A DNA stretch of 64,000 bases from Sphingobacterium athyrii (GTDB lineage Bacteria > Bacteroidota > Bacteroidia > Sphingobacteriales > Sphingobacteriaceae): contig NZ_QCXX01000004.1 of the NCBI RefSeq assembly GCF_003071065.1, forward strand, positions 372,614-436,613. Reading direction: 5' to 3'. How positions within the stretch are numbered: the first letter of the stretch is position 1; each line of letters begins with the position of its first letter. A model generated the notes under the pieces. It had not been told where the DNA came from. It ran no database searches and saw only the letters and a program-made list of their open reading frames with translations. Of this stretch, positions 17,873 through 27,568 are shown in pieces. The position numbers were made by a program, and so were the translations under genes.

Positions 17873-17967
17873 TCTAAATAAGACATGCAATAATTCCTGT
17901 AGGCACATCACGCTATAAATATAGCATGTTTATGGCATGGATTGTCGTACAGTATATGATATAAATA

Positions 17968-17996
17968 GGGCTGTCCAACGATGGGCGGTCCTTTTT
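17968..17996 (+). terminator. Intrinsic terminator after the DUF3127 gene
   Basis: GGGCTGTCC (17968-17976) pairs with GGGCGGTCC (17983-17991), a 9-bp stem with three G-U pairs and a 6-base loop, followed by TTTTT. The remaining bases up to 18197 hold no gene that I can recognise. Confidence 0.7.
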
Positions 17997-18197
17997 ATTT
18001 CACTTTGTCAGGGTATGCTACCATCTCGGGACAACCATGGATATCCGGGCAACCATACCATTCCTATCCGCTTTGTTTTTACTTTTTGGACACCGCTTCA
18101 TTATTTTAACGGCGATGCATTTTTTAGATTTGGATAAACATTTCTTGGCGCCGAAATTGCTTGTTATCCGGTGTATTTAACTCAAAATAGCAGAAAT

Positions 18198-18662
18198 ATG
18201 AAATCATCCGTATTATTTATTTGCCTCGCAGCACTTTGTTTGAGCGCCTGCAATCAGACAAAAAAGGAAAATCAACACGTGGTAGCACCAGATTCATCCG
18301 ATCATATAACGATGACAGCGGATACGACCCATACCTCTCAGAATTCTTTGGATTGGCCGGGCAAGTACGAAGCAACTATTCCTTGTGCTGATTGTGAAGG
18401 TATCAAAACAAACATTACCTTAAAGAATGACAACACTTTTTCGATTGTAAGTGAATATATCAATAAGAACAGCAAAGTTGAAGATTCAGGTAAAGTCATG
18501 TGGCATGACAATGGTTCGGTTGTACATCTGACCGGCAAAGAAACCAACATGAAGTTAAAGGTGGGTGAAAATAAATTGATCGGGCTGGATCAGGATGGGA
18601 AGGAGATCGACGGTCCCAATGCACACCTGTATGTCTATAATAAAGTCGAAGGTGAAAAATAA
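18198..18662 (+). CDS. NlpE-like copper-resistance/envelope-stress lipoprotein
   Basis: A 154-residue lipoprotein. ATG 18198 gives the type II signal MKSSVLFICLAALCLSAC with the lipidated Cys at 18. Residues ~50-150 form an NlpE N-terminal beta-barrel domain: WPGKYEATIPCADCEGIKTNITLKND carries the family CxxC, followed by EDSGKVMWHDNGSVVHLTG and the GLDQDGKEI turn. In E. coli NlpE senses surface contact, copper and lipoprotein trafficking defects through Cpx; here only the N-terminal domain exists and no Cpx genes are near, so a generic envelope role is all that can be said. Confidence 0.8.
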   Translation: MKSSVLFICLAALCLSACNQTKKENQHVVAPDSSDHITMTADTTHTSQNSLDWPGKYEATIPCADCEGIKTNITLKNDNTFSIVSEYINKNSKVEDSGKVMWHDNGSVVHLTGKETNMKLKVGENKLIGLDQDGKEIDGPNAHLYVYNKVEGEK

Positions 18663-18680
18663 GCACCGGACCAAATTGAA

Positions 18681-19682
18681 CTAACCGCTGACATATTTCC
18701 CAAATGGGATCTTTCGCAGGCAATAAGTCAGCAGGGCACTTGAGAGCAGCGTGAGTATTGCTGCTACCGGAATTTTCCATAGCGTGGCTAAGGGAATGAG
18801 CGGATGTATATAGTTCAAGAGTAGGATATGGCTTAAATAAATGCCAAAACTATGGATGTCGATAAATTCCCAGAACGCACGTAACCTTTCTGGGAGTTTT
18901 AGACATTGAACAAATACAAATAAAAAGCCTGCACTTAATGCAATATTCGGCGACAGATAATTGTATAGCGTGGGGTCAAATTCTCCCTTTTCAATACTTA
19001 AACAATAGGTACCCCAACCTGTAATCAGACAGCAGCCTATAAAGAACAGCATGCCCAACCATTTCAGCTGCCCGAGCTGATGGTTGTAAAGGTAATAACC
19101 CAGGACAAGATACCCCGTGTAGCCGTAAAAGAACATGAGGTCAAAGTTTGGTAGGTAGGCATTAAACCATTTATTGCTGAAAAATAATGCAGCAAACCAG
19201 AGGCATAAAAAAATCTCAATCTCTCTTTTTGAACAATTCCGGATCATTTTTCGTAGAAAAGGAATGGCCAGATAAAGCCCGATCAGCATGTATAGGTACC
19301 ATAGGTGTGCATTGCTTCCTGATTTTAAGCGAATTAACACAATGTTAATAACTTGTGGAAAACCCACATATTCGAAATCGATGTACCGGATAAAATAATA
19401 GATCAGGTAGACAATGGTCCAAAAGATAAATGGTGGAATAATTTTAAACAGGCGCTTTTTATAGCATGTACTTGTATCTTCATCTCTCTGCAAAAGCAAT
19501 GCGCCGGAGATGATGACAAAGAGGGGGACGGCAAAACGGGAGAAGCTGTTGATCCAATTGGCATAATTCCAATCGAAAGAATTGAAATCATTGCTGTTTA
19601 AATAGCCCGAAGAAGAGTGGATCAGGATAATCAAAAAGATCGCAATGATACGCAATACACTGATGTAACTACTTCGGGCCAT
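18681..19682 (-). CDS. Acyltransferase 3 family membrane protein
   Basis: A 333-residue inner-membrane protein with about ten hydrophobic helices. MARSSYISVLRIIAIFLIILIHSSSG carries the R-x10-H motif of the family (first-helix Arg and catalytic His), NSFSRFAVPLFVIISGALL is the second conserved helix and LWYLYMLIGLYLAIPFLRK the third. Such enzymes move O-acetyl or succinyl groups onto surface polysaccharides, like OafA or WecH. The target glycan is unknown. It sits 18 bases downstream of the MFS transporter gene on the same strand. Confidence 0.85.
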   Translation of the reverse strand: MARSSYISVLRIIAIFLIILIHSSSGYLNSNDFNSFDWNYANWINSFSRFAVPLFVIISGALLLQRDEDTSTCYKKRLFKIIPPFIFWTIVYLIYYFIRYIDFEYVGFPQVINIVLIRLKSGSNAHLWYLYMLIGLYLAIPFLRKMIRNCSKREIEIFLCLWFAALFFSNKWFNAYLPNFDLMFFYGYTGYLVLGYYLYNHQLGQLKWLGMLFFIGCCLITGWGTYCLSIEKGEFDPTLYNYLSPNIALSAGFLFVFVQCLKLPERLRAFWEFIDIHSFGIYLSHILLLNYIHPLIPLATLWKIPVAAILTLLSSALLTYCLRKIPFGKYVSG

Positions 19683-19700
19683 TTGAATTTTTTTTAACTG

Positions 19701-20852
19701 TTAACTTTTATTGTCGTAAACCTTGAGATAAAGCAAAGTCAGTAGAGCGCCAATACTTGCCATACCTACACCCACTAGCGAAGGGGTATTGTAAGCCAGT
19801 CCTAGTGTAATGGGAATTCCCCCTAAAAATGCACCGAGTGTATTGCCGAGATTAAATGCTGCTTGTCCGCCTGCTGCAGCCAATGTTGCAGCTTCTTTGG
19901 AGGCCCGAATTAACATCAGTTGTGTCGGCGAGCCGATAGTGAAGGATACCAAACCTGTAATAAAGGCCAGTGGATAGGCTGTCCAGCCCAGCGGTGAGAT
20001 AAAATACACCATCACGAGGCACAGTGCCATAGCGGAAAAACTTGCGATTGCAGCTTTTGTTGGCGAAATGGTATCGGCTAGTTTCCCGCCGATCAGATTG
20101 CCAAAAAACATACCAACTCCAATCAATATCATAATCAGTGGCACACGGTCAGCTGGAACTCCGGAAACCTTGGTTGCCAAAGGAGCAATATAGCTGATCC
20201 AGGCAAATAATCCACCGGTACCGATTGCGATAATCGCCATGAGCAACCAGGCGATTTTTTTGTTGAAAAAATTCAGCTGATTGAAGATATTATTTCCTTT
20301 AGAAGCCTCAATTTTCGGCATCCAGGCATATATTGCCGCGAAAGTAATCAGGCCCAGTATACTGATAATGCCATAAGTCAGGCGCCAGGAATAGTGATGA
20401 CCAAGATAGGTACCCAAAGGTACCCCCGCCAGATTGGCGATTGTCATACCTGTAAACATGATTGAGATGGCCTGGGCTTCTTTTCCTTTTGGAGCGAGTT
20501 TTGCGGCCACAACAGACCCAACACCAAAAAATGCACCATGTGGGAGTCCAGCCATAAAACGCGAGAGACTGATCAGAAACTGTCCCGGCGCTATACTGAA
20601 TAAGCCATTGAAAATAAAAAAGAGGAGCATTAAAAAGAGTAAGACCTTTTTGGGAGGATATTTACCCGTAAATAAGACCAATGTCGGGGCGCCCACAACC
20701 ACGCCTAGCGCATATAGGGCAATAAGGTGGGCCGCAGTAGGGATTTCGATCTGCAAATCCTTAGCAATATCGGGCAAGATTCCCATCATCGTGAATTCCG
20801 TCATTCCGATGGCAAGTCCTCCAAAAGCTAAGGCAATTATTCCTTTGTTCAT
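19701..20852 (-). CDS. Major facilitator superfamily efflux transporter (AraJ/YdhP-like)
   Basis: A 383-residue, 12-helix transporter. ATG 20852 (MNKGIIALAFGGLAIGMTEF) is preferred over an upstream start that would add a charged non-membrane stretch. The early GMTEFTMMGILPDIAKDL, motif A-like loop LFTGKYPPKK, SLSRFMAGLPHGAFFGVGSVVAA, and the middle LAGVPLGTYLGHHYSWR place it in the DHA1/AraJ drug- or sugar-efflux group, driven by proton antiport. It is probably co-transcribed with the acyltransferase downstream. Substrate is unknown. Confidence 0.87.
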   Translation of the reverse strand: MNKGIIALAFGGLAIGMTEFTMMGILPDIAKDLQIEIPTAAHLIALYALGVVVGAPTLVLFTGKYPPKKVLLFLMLLFFIFNGLFSIAPGQFLISLSRFMAGLPHGAFFGVGSVVAAKLAPKGKEAQAISIMFTGMTIANLAGVPLGTYLGHHYSWRLTYGIISILGLITFAAIYAWMPKIEASKGNNIFNQLNFFNKKIAWLLMAIIAIGTGGLFAWISYIAPLATKVSGVPADRVPLIMILIGVGMFFGNLIGGKLADTISPTKAAIASFSAMALCLVMVYFISPLGWTAYPLAFITGLVSFTIGSPTQLMLIRASKEAATLAAAGGQAAFNLGNTLGAFLGGIPITLGLAYNTPSLVGVGMASIGALLTLLYLKVYDNKS

Positions 20853-21022
20853 ATGGATGGTTGGAAGTTGATAGGCAAAAGTAAAAATAAAAAACCGGTT
20901 ATTACATGTTGATTTTTCTATCGATGTAATAGTCCCTTGAGACGAGTCGATCAAGATAAGGTAGAAGTAGGCCTGCCAAAGGCTTGCATAGAGAACAAAG
21001 TCTAAATCCTAATGTCTCAATA

Positions 21023-21553
21023 CTAATATCTCTTCTTAGGTATACAGGTGATATCTTTGGTCTTTCTGAGCACAATAGGACGTTGGTCAAACCGGCTTTC
21101 CAGTACCACAGAATCAGCAGAATGATAGACTACTTTAAAACGAGGGATATATTGCCCCGAAAGATAGCAACCTGAAATCTTCTGCTTGCCATTTTCTTTG
21201 GTATAAATACCGTCTACAATAATCGAGTCACCGCGCAGGACATAAATCCCTTTGGCGTGTTCCGTCCAAGCACCATTTTTATAACAGCTATCCGGGATCG
21301 TTTGTACCTTATTGTTTACGTGCATTGTCGCGTAAACGGAATCACAGGTAAATTTAAACTCGGCCAATGTATATTGCAGCATCTGACCTTGCCCCGGAAT
21401 ACTGTCCTGTATCCACTCGCCCTGTAAAAACGAAGCCCCTTCACCCTGCATATCCGAATTGAATTTGCACGCAGTAAAAAAGAAAAACATACCTATGGCA
21501 AGAGCCAATAGGTATGTTTTTGATGATATATTTTTTATTGAAATTATTGCCAC
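21023..21553 (-). CDS. Hypothetical lipoprotein coupled to fumC
   Basis: A 176-residue protein, family not recognised. The start appears to be GTG 21553, three bases after the fumC stop; no ATG fits. MAIISIKNISSKTYLLALAIGMFFFFTAC is a type II signal with the lipidated Cys at 29. The mature part reads like a small beta-rich domain (LQGEWIQDSIPGQGQM, FKFTCDSVYATMHVN, IYVLRGDSIIVDGIYTKENGK, SVVLESRF) similar in style to lipocalin-like Bacteroidota lipoproteins. Tight linkage to fumarase is probably positional, not functional. Confidence 0.7.
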   Translation of the reverse strand: MAIISIKNISSKTYLLALAIGMFFFFTACKFNSDMQGEGASFLQGEWIQDSIPGQGQMLQYTLAEFKFTCDSVYATMHVNNKVQTIPDSCYKNGAWTEHAKGIYVLRGDSIIVDGIYTKENGKQKISGCYLSGQYIPRFKVVYHSADSVVLESRFDQRPIVLRKTKDITCIPKKRY

Positions 21554-21556
21554 AGC

Positions 21557-22954
21557 TTATTTTAAACTTCCAACCATTTCTTCAGGTTTCACCCAAGCGT
21601 CAAAATCTTCTGGAGTCACATACCCCAAGCGTACTGCCTCTTCTTTAAGGGTAGTACCGTTTTTATGCGCTGTTTGTGCAATTTCAGCCGCTTTGTAATA
21701 ACCAATTTTCGTGTTTAATGCAGTTACCAACATCAATGAGTTGTCAACCAATTCCTTGATGCGTTTGTAGTTAGGCTCGATACCTGCAGCACAGTGCTCT
21801 TCAAAAGAAACGCAGGCGTCACCCAATAAACGTGCAGACTGTAAGAAGTTTGCTGCCATTAATGGTTTGAACACGTTCAATTCATAATGTCCCTGTGTAC
21901 CGCCAATGGTGATGGCAACATCGTTACCCATTACTTGTGCAGCCACCATTGTTAAGGCTTCACATTGTGTAGGGTTCACCTTGCCCGGCATGATAGATGA
22001 TCCCGGTTCATTCTCTGGAATAAGGATCTCACCGATACCTGAGCGTGGGCCTGAAGCCAACATCCGGATATCATTTGCAATTTTATTCAATGAAACGGCC
22101 AATTGTTTCAATGCACCATGTGTTTCGACAATAGCGTCATGTGCGGCCAAAGCTTCAAATTTGTTTTCAGCAGTGACAAATGGAAGACCTGTAAATTCAG
22201 CGATGTATTTCGCAACAACCACATCATAACCATTTGGTGTGTTTAAGCCAGTACCTACCGCAGTACCACCTAATGCCAATTCGGATAAGTGGGAAAGTGT
22301 ATTTCTTAAAGCTTTTAAACCATGGTTTAATTGCGCTACATAACCAGAAATCTCCTGACCCAATGTCAATGGCGTCGCATCCATTAAGTGTGTACGACCA
22401 ATTTTAACCACATTTTTGAACTCTTCAGCTTTTTTGGCCAATGTATCACGCAGTTTTTCCACACCCGGTATAGTTACTTCGGCAACAGCTTTATAAGCCG
22501 CAATATGCATTCCGGTAGGAAAAGTATCATTTGATGACTGTGATTTATTGACGTCATCATTTGCTTTCAATACAGGTTCTCCTTCACCAATCTTATATCC
22601 AGCTAATACTTGAGCACGGTTTGCCACAACTTCGTTTACATTCATGTTGGATTGTGTGCCCGAACCAGTTTGCCAGATCACCAATGGGAATTGGTCGTCT
22701 AGTTTACCTGCAAGGATCTCATCACATACAGCTGCAATGGCGTCACGTTTTTCAACAGGTAAAACACCCAATTCGTGGTTTGCATAGGCCGCTGCTTTTT
22801 TCAGGTAAGCAAAGCCTGCAACGATCTCATGTGGCATAGAAGCTGCCGGTCCGATTTTGAAGTTGTTGCGTGAACGTTCCGTTTGTGCACCCCAGTATTT
22901 ATCTGCAGGTACCTGAACTTCACCCATCGTATCTTTTTCAATTCTGAATGACAT
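21557..22954 (-). CDS. fumC: Class II fumarate hydratase
   Basis: A 465-residue TCA-cycle enzyme converting fumarate to L-malate, iron-independent and tetrameric. ATG 22954 ([28 protein letters not shown]) is the conserved family start. Visible motifs: [42 protein letters not shown] and the signature [16 protein letters not shown] with the catalytic Ser loop. Length agrees with E. coli FumC (467). A lipoprotein gene follows after three bases. Confidence 0.97.
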   Translation of the reverse strand: MSFRIEKDTMGEVQVPADKYWGAQTERSRNNFKIGPAASMPHEIVAGFAYLKKAAAYANHELGVLPVEKRDAIAAVCDEILAGKLDDQFPLVIWQTGSGTQSNMNVNEVVANRAQVLAGYKIGEGEPVLKANDDVNKSQSSNDTFPTGMHIAAYKAVAEVTIPGVEKLRDTLAKKAEEFKNVVKIGRTHLMDATPLTLGQEISGYVAQLNHGLKALRNTLSHLSELALGGTAVGTGLNTPNGYDVVVAKYIAEFTGLPFVTAENKFEALAAHDAIVETHGALKQLAVSLNKIANDIRMLASGPRSGIGEILIPENEPGSSIMPGKVNPTQCEALTMVAAQVMGNDVAITIGGTQGHYELNVFKPLMAANFLQSARLLGDACVSFEEHCAAGIEPNYKRIKELVDNSLMLVTALNTKIGYYKAAEIAQTAHKNGTTLKEEAVRLGYVTPEDFDAWVKPEEMVGSLK

Positions 22955-23145
22955 ATTGTTTTGTATAAGTAAAACGTAAAAATTAATCGGTATGCGTGCA
23001 TGGCACACAACACATCGATCACAAAGTTAACGGATAATACAGTAAAAAGTAAAAATTAAAAGGTAAAAATCAAAAATAGAAACAATTAGTAAGCCATCGA
23101 CTTGTAAAACCAAAATCTAAATACGCATTACCAAATACTAAATAC

Positions 23146-23715
23146 TCAAAAACCAAGGCGTTTTGTCAGGGATTCATTCACATGATGAAATACTTGCTTT
23201 GGTTTTAATGTACGCCAGGATAGTTCATTGAGTACTCCTCCAAAATTGATGTAATAGTCGATATTCTGCTGTTGAAACTCTTGGACGACATGATCACGGA
23301 AGCCCACACCCGCAATCCAGCCATCGTCAATATCCTGGAACCACTCCTCATAATACGAGTCATCTGAAGAATGGAAATTCAGCACATTCTCACCGACAAG
23401 AATAAAATATTTTATCCCCTGACTGATCATAACATCGATAAGTTCCCTTTTCAGTAACATAATGTCATTGTATATGGCATCATTCCACTCGCCGATCAAT
23501 TCGATAATGCAATAGTATTTTTCATAATCGACAAATAATACCTTCAGATAGAGTGTGAGCGACCCGAATTCATCCCATTGGGGATGTAGCAAAAAGTTGT
23601 AAATCTGTTTGTCGAAATCGAATTCACTGTAGACAGTACCATAGAATGGTGATTGTTCGTCTTCTGCGGCGATGTAATAGTCACGCCAATTATAATAAGG
23701 TTCGATTTCGTGCAT
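23146..23715 (-). CDS. Conserved hypothetical protein
   Basis: A 189-residue acidic, soluble protein starting MHEIEPYYNWRDYYIAAEDEQSPFYG. It has no signal peptide or membrane helix and is rich in aromatics (YYEEWFQDIDDGWIAGVGF, YYINFGGVLNELSWRTLKPKQVF). I do not recognise a characterised family; proteins of this style with the NWRDYY start occur in Bacteroidota genomes. The gene stands alone between fumC and the divergent S41 protease gene. No function is proposed. Confidence 0.65.
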   Translation of the reverse strand: MHEIEPYYNWRDYYIAAEDEQSPFYGTVYSEFDFDKQIYNFLLHPQWDEFGSLTLYLKVLFVDYEKYYCIIELIGEWNDAIYNDIMLLKRELIDVMISQGIKYFILVGENVLNFHSSDDSYYEEWFQDIDDGWIAGVGFRDHVVQEFQQQNIDYYINFGGVLNELSWRTLKPKQVFHHVNESLTKRLGF

Positions 23716-23902
23716 ATTTTAAATTCCTTTCCAAGTCCAAACTAAGATAAATTTAAGCTTATTTGCAAGTTTCAAGCATGCTATTTCGTGTTTTCTGACA
23801 ATGCAGACAGCACTAATTTTTAATGATGAACAGCCAACGACAATTTTTTGTTTTTAATGTAAAATTATGTGGCTGTATACGGGTAAAACCGAATAAACTT
23901 GT

Positions 23903-23910
23903 TACTTTTG
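23903..23910 (+). promoter_or_regulatory. Candidate -7 promoter box for the S41 protease gene
   Basis: TACTTTTG fits TAnnTTTG exactly and sits 60 bases before the ATG at 23971. No strong TTG -33 box is visible. Confidence 0.4.
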
Positions 23911-23970
23911 GGGGTAATTTCATGAACACACAAACACAGTTTATCTGTTTATAAACACTGGATTTTTCCT

Positions 23971-25581
23971 ATGCAAAAGAGTATTAAGCGAAATATTTTT
24001 GTAGCTGCTACATATGCTGCAGTATTGCTTCTCGGCTTGCTGTTGGGACAAAATTATGCCGAAGAACAGGGAAGTAACCAGAAAAGAACTTTTTCCAGTT
24101 TAAGTTCCAATGGCAATTCAGACAAATTACAATACCTGATCCAGCTAATCTCAGAGAACTACGTAGACAATATTAGTGTAGACACGGTACAAGATGAAGC
24201 GATTGAACATGTCGTTTCCCGCCTTGATCCTTTTTCCTCCTTTTTACGCCCCAATCAAGTCCTTGCCAAACAGGAAACCCTTGAAGGTTCCTTCGATGGG
24301 ATAGGTGTAGAGTATTTTCGTTTGAAGGATACGCTACTTGTGGTGGGGATGGTCTCTGCTGGGCCTGCTGAAAAAAGTGGGATGCGGATTGGTGATCGTA
24401 TTCTAAAAATTGGGAATAAAGATGTTGCCGGAAAAAAGGTGCCGGAAGCGGAAATCGAAAAATTGATCCGTGGAAAGAAGGGGACTGCCGTATTTATTTC
24501 GATTCAACGGGATGGACAGACGCTCGTTAATCCGCTGAAAGTCATTCGTGATCAGGTAAACGTTACCAGCTTGGATGCGTCTTATATGATCGCGCCTAAG
24601 ACTGCCTATATCAAGATCCGTCGCTTTGGACATAAGACCGCAGATGAATTCAAGCAATCGCTGATTGATATGCGTAAAAGCGGTGCTCAGGACCTAATCT
24701 TGGACCTAAGGAATAACGGTGGCGGATTTGTGCATACGGCCATAGATTTAGCTGGACAGTTTTTCAAAGAAAAGAGGCTATTGATGTATACCGAAGGGGC
24801 CAATGAACAACGTCAGGACTATTACTCAGAGAAACCGGGTGAGTTTGGTGACGGACGTGTTGTCATATTGATCAACGAAAGCACAGCATCAGCGAGTGAG
24901 ATTCTGAGTGGTGCCTTACAGGATTTGGATCGGGCCACTGTCGTCGGAAGACGATCCTATGGAAAAGGCCTTGTACAAGAACAGTTTGATTTCTCCGATG
25001 GGTCGGCGGTTAATCTGACTGTGGCGCGTTATTATACGCCGCTTGGCAGGTGTATTCAACGTAAATATAGCCGCGCTAATTTTGATGCCGCAAAATACAT
25101 GACCGGATTTGATCTCTGGACATTGGATACGGAATTTCGTCAGAAGGAGATGTTTACAACCAGCAAAGGAAAATTGGTTTTTGGCGGTGGGGGGATTTTA
25201 CCTGATGTGAATATCCCGATTGACACCAATGAAACAAGTGCTAAGTATCGCGAAATCTTTCATTCCAATGCAATTGAGGAATTTGTGTACGATCGTTTTA
25301 CAAAACATCTGCCGGCATATTCTATCGAAAACTTTATCAGTGGTTACCATTTGCCGGCTACAGAATTTAATTTATTTATCGCCTTTCTGAATGCGCAAAA
25401 AAGGATTTCAGTTAACGCAAGTGAAGCAAAAAGTCTACATGATCTGATCCAGTCGGATATAGAAGCTTTGGTCGGACGATATTATTTTGGTAGGGAAGCC
25501 TATTACAAAATAAAAAATAGAAGGGATAAATTTATAGAAATAGGTCTTAAATCGCTAGGCTATCAGCTGCCTAAGGCTTAA
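23971..25581 (+). CDS. S41 family C-terminal processing peptidase
   Basis: A 536-residue periplasmic serine protease, anchored or secreted by an N-terminal hydrophobic segment (about residues 8-26). A short helical lead (LIQLISENYVDNISVDTVQDEAI) precedes a PDZ domain (about 85-175; GIGVEYF, GPAEKSGMRIGDRILKIGNKD) and the tail-specific protease core: LILDLRNNGGGFVHTAIDLAG, NESTASASEILSGAL with the nucleophile Ser near 305, and GRRSYGKGLVQ with the general-base Lys near 330. The C-terminal ~130 residues are extra to E. coli Prc's core. Its last 11 bases overlap the convergent EEP gene. Confidence 0.92.
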   Translation: MQKSIKRNIFVAATYAAVLLLGLLLGQNYAEEQGSNQKRTFSSLSSNGNSDKLQYLIQLISENYVDNISVDTVQDEAIEHVVSRLDPFSSFLRPNQVLAKQETLEGSFDGIGVEYFRLKDTLLVVGMVSAGPAEKSGMRIGDRILKIGNKDVAGKKVPEAEIEKLIRGKKGTAVFISIQRDGQTLVNPLKVIRDQVNVTSLDASYMIAPKTAYIKIRRFGHKTADEFKQSLIDMRKSGAQDLILDLRNNGGGFVHTAIDLAGQFFKEKRLLMYTEGANEQRQDYYSEKPGEFGDGRVVILINESTASASEILSGALQDLDRATVVGRRSYGKGLVQEQFDFSDGSAVNLTVARYYTPLGRCIQRKYSRANFDAAKYMTGFDLWTLDTEFRQKEMFTTSKGKLVFGGGGILPDVNIPIDTNETSAKYREIFHSNAIEEFVYDRFTKHLPAYSIENFISGYHLPATEFNLFIAFLNAQKRISVNASEAKSLHDLIQSDIEALVGRYYFGREAYYKIKNRRDKFIEIGLKSLGYQLPKA

Positions 25582-26686
25582 GCCGTAGATCCGACCATAC
25601 CGGATAATGATCAGATAGCTTTTGTTTGACGACCTGATAATTCATGACCTCAAATTTAGGGCTGGCAAAGATATAGTCAATCTGAAAAATCGGCAAAAGC
25701 GAATGATGTGTTACGCCCCATCCATTTCCTTTTTCTTTAAAGGCGTTATACATGCCGCCTCCAATCAAATTTACAGAATAACTCATCGGTGTATCGTTAA
25801 AATCACCAACAGCGATGTAAGGATATTGACAGTCATTCATGTGTTTTTTTAAGGAATGTGCCTGTTCACTGCGGAGCTCAAAGGCATTTTTTAATTTTCT
25901 GCTCAGTCGACGGGTTGCTGTATTGTCGTTCTCATTCTTGTTGGACAGGTTTTGGATAAACTCCTTGTCCTCATTCTGAAGAGCAAAAGAACGTAGATGG
26001 ATATTGTAGATGCGGATTAGCGTATCCTGTTTTTTGATGTCCACATAACAGATTCGATTGATACCGTAATCATTGTCACGGATCGTCCCGGAATCATAGA
26101 TGGGAAATCGGGACAAAACAGCCATGCCGTAGGCTTCATAGTCATTTTTGGAACTAGGCTCAAAGAAGAAATAGTCGTAACCCAGTTTGTCCTTGAATTC
26201 CTCCGAAAATACATGTTTTCCTTTGATTTTACTGATGTATTCCTGAAAGCAGATGACATCCGGTGAGATGCTATCAATGATACGCACGACGTCAGCCTTA
26301 AAGCTTTTTTTTTCATCATTGACCTTTTTGAACAGATGCGCATTGAAGGTCATGATGCGGAGCGTCCTTGTCTCGGGAGGCACTGGCAGATTTTCTTTGC
26401 GGATGTTCCAATGTTTGGTTAGAAATGGCCAGCCGATTAAAATTGCGAACAGCGAATAAAGCGCAATTTTTCGTTTGCGAAGCAGCCAGTAACAGATAAA
26501 ACCAATATTAACGAGCAGAATGGGGAGATAACCTAACCCCAGAAATGCGATGGGCCAAAAAGATTTCGGATTGATGAAAGTCGCTGAATAACTCATGAGC
26601 AAAGCAATGATCGCAAGCATATTCGCCAGAAACATTGTTTTGCTTATAAATCCCAGTTTTCTTCTTAAAAAAGTCCTTCTATCCAT
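25571..26686 (-). CDS. Membrane-anchored EEP family hydrolase
   Basis: A ~371-residue protein with three N-terminal hydrophobic helices (about residues 18-95 from ATG 26686) followed by an EEP domain: RIMTFNAHLFKK, ISPDVICFQEYI, RIYNIHLRS, YIAVGDFNDTP, FQIDYIFASP and KLSDHYPVWSDL hold the Mg and catalytic Asp/His residues. The domain probably faces the periplasm. ATG 26734 is an alternative start overlapping the upstream gene by 56 bases; 26686 gives an 8-base overlap and fits the family better. It ends the mutL-rhomboid-rhomboid run and overlaps the S41 gene tail to tail. Confidence 0.83.
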   Translation of the reverse strand: MDRRTFLRRKLGFISKTMFLANMLAIIALLMSYSATFINPKSFWPIAFLGLGYLPILLVNIGFICYWLLRKRKIALYSLFAILIGWPFLTKHWNIRKENLPVPPETRTLRIMTFNAHLFKKVNDEKKSFKADVVRIIDSISPDVICFQEYISKIKGKHVFSEEFKDKLGYDYFFFEPSSKNDYEAYGMAVLSRFPIYDSGTIRDNDYGINRICYVDIKKQDTLIRIYNIHLRSFALQNEDKEFIQNLSNKNENDNTATRRLSRKLKNAFELRSEQAHSLKKHMNDCQYPYIAVGDFNDTPMSYSVNLIGGGMYNAFKEKGNGWGVTHHSLLPIFQIDYIFASPKFEVMNYQVVKQKLSDHYPVWSDLRLKP

Positions 26687-27557
26687 CAACCTTGTCGCCA
26701 CTATTGCTTGCTCGAAAGAGCGTTTCTTTTTCATGGTGTGTCAGACTTTCGTAACCAGATACTGAAATCTTATCCAAGATGGCATCAATTTCATCCTGAT
26801 TGGGTAAGTCATAACGGTGTTTCCGATTTGTCGGTATATTATTGCCTACAACAACTTTCATTTTTGCAGGTCTTTTTTGTTTTTTCTGAAAAAGTGTAGA
26901 CCAGTCCATTCCTGATCTGAGGGCATAGGTAAAAGCCATACCAAATAGTACAACCGCAAAATATGAGATCGCTGCAGGTCTATTGCCAAGGGTAAAAAAT
27001 AAAAATTCCAGTGCAAAATAGACAATGGCTACTATTTTTAATTTAACCGTACCAAAAAGCAACAGCCGTAATTCGTAGTTTGGCACCAAGGTGACAATTG
27101 CCGCAAGGACAGCCGCCAACGGATGGGCTCCGCCCATTAAATGCAAGCTTGTGGGTGGCGGTATCAGCGTGCCAAAGCCAACATATAGGGAGCTGCTAAG
27201 GAGCCAAGATGCGATGTAAACAAAGAAAAATTGTCTGTTGTTTAAAAAGGTAAAGAATATCTGACCAACCCAATATAACCAAAGGCTGTCAAAAATCAAG
27301 GTTAAAAGCTGAACGTAGACAAAATTGGATGAGATGAGGGACCAGGGTTGTGCTAAGAAGCTCGAAAAATTGCTGGGTAAACTCAACTGTTGTACAATCG
27401 GCTGTAAAAAGCTTTGTGAGATAAGTTTCAGCTCAAAAAGAAGGTCCAGAAAATAGATGAGGACAAATAAACAAACCTGTATGCTGATCACAACCGGAAT
27501 CGGCGAACCAGTCTTATACGTTTGTCTCCAAAAATCTTTTAAACCAATGTTATTCAT
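26679..27557 (-). CDS. Rhomboid-like membrane protein lacking the catalytic dyad (pseudo-rhomboid)
   Basis: A 292-residue protein with six hydrophobic helices and a charged ~75-residue C-terminal tail. It aligns with the intact rhomboid next door, but at the nucleophile helix GASGAIYGV becomes GGAHPLAAV (Ser to Ala144) and at the partner helix AHVGGALFG becomes SYFAVVLFG (His to Tyr199). LVPN and the LFG turn are kept, so the fold is probably intact while protease chemistry is not expected. It lies 11 bases after the active-type rhomboid gene and overlaps the EEP gene. A substrate-binding or chaperone role like that of iRhoms is inference. Confidence 0.8.
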   Translation of the reverse strand: MNNIGLKDFWRQTYKTGSPIPVVISIQVCLFVLIYFLDLLFELKLISQSFLQPIVQQLSLPSNFSSFLAQPWSLISSNFVYVQLLTLIFDSLWLYWVGQIFFTFLNNRQFFFVYIASWLLSSSLYVGFGTLIPPPTSLHLMGGAHPLAAVLAAIVTLVPNYELRLLLFGTVKLKIVAIVYFALEFLFFTLGNRPAAISYFAVVLFGMAFTYALRSGMDWSTLFQKKQKRPAKMKVVVGNNIPTNRKHRYDLPNQDEIDAILDKISVSGYESLTHHEKETLFRASNSGDKVDG

Positions 27558-27568
27558 GACACACGCTA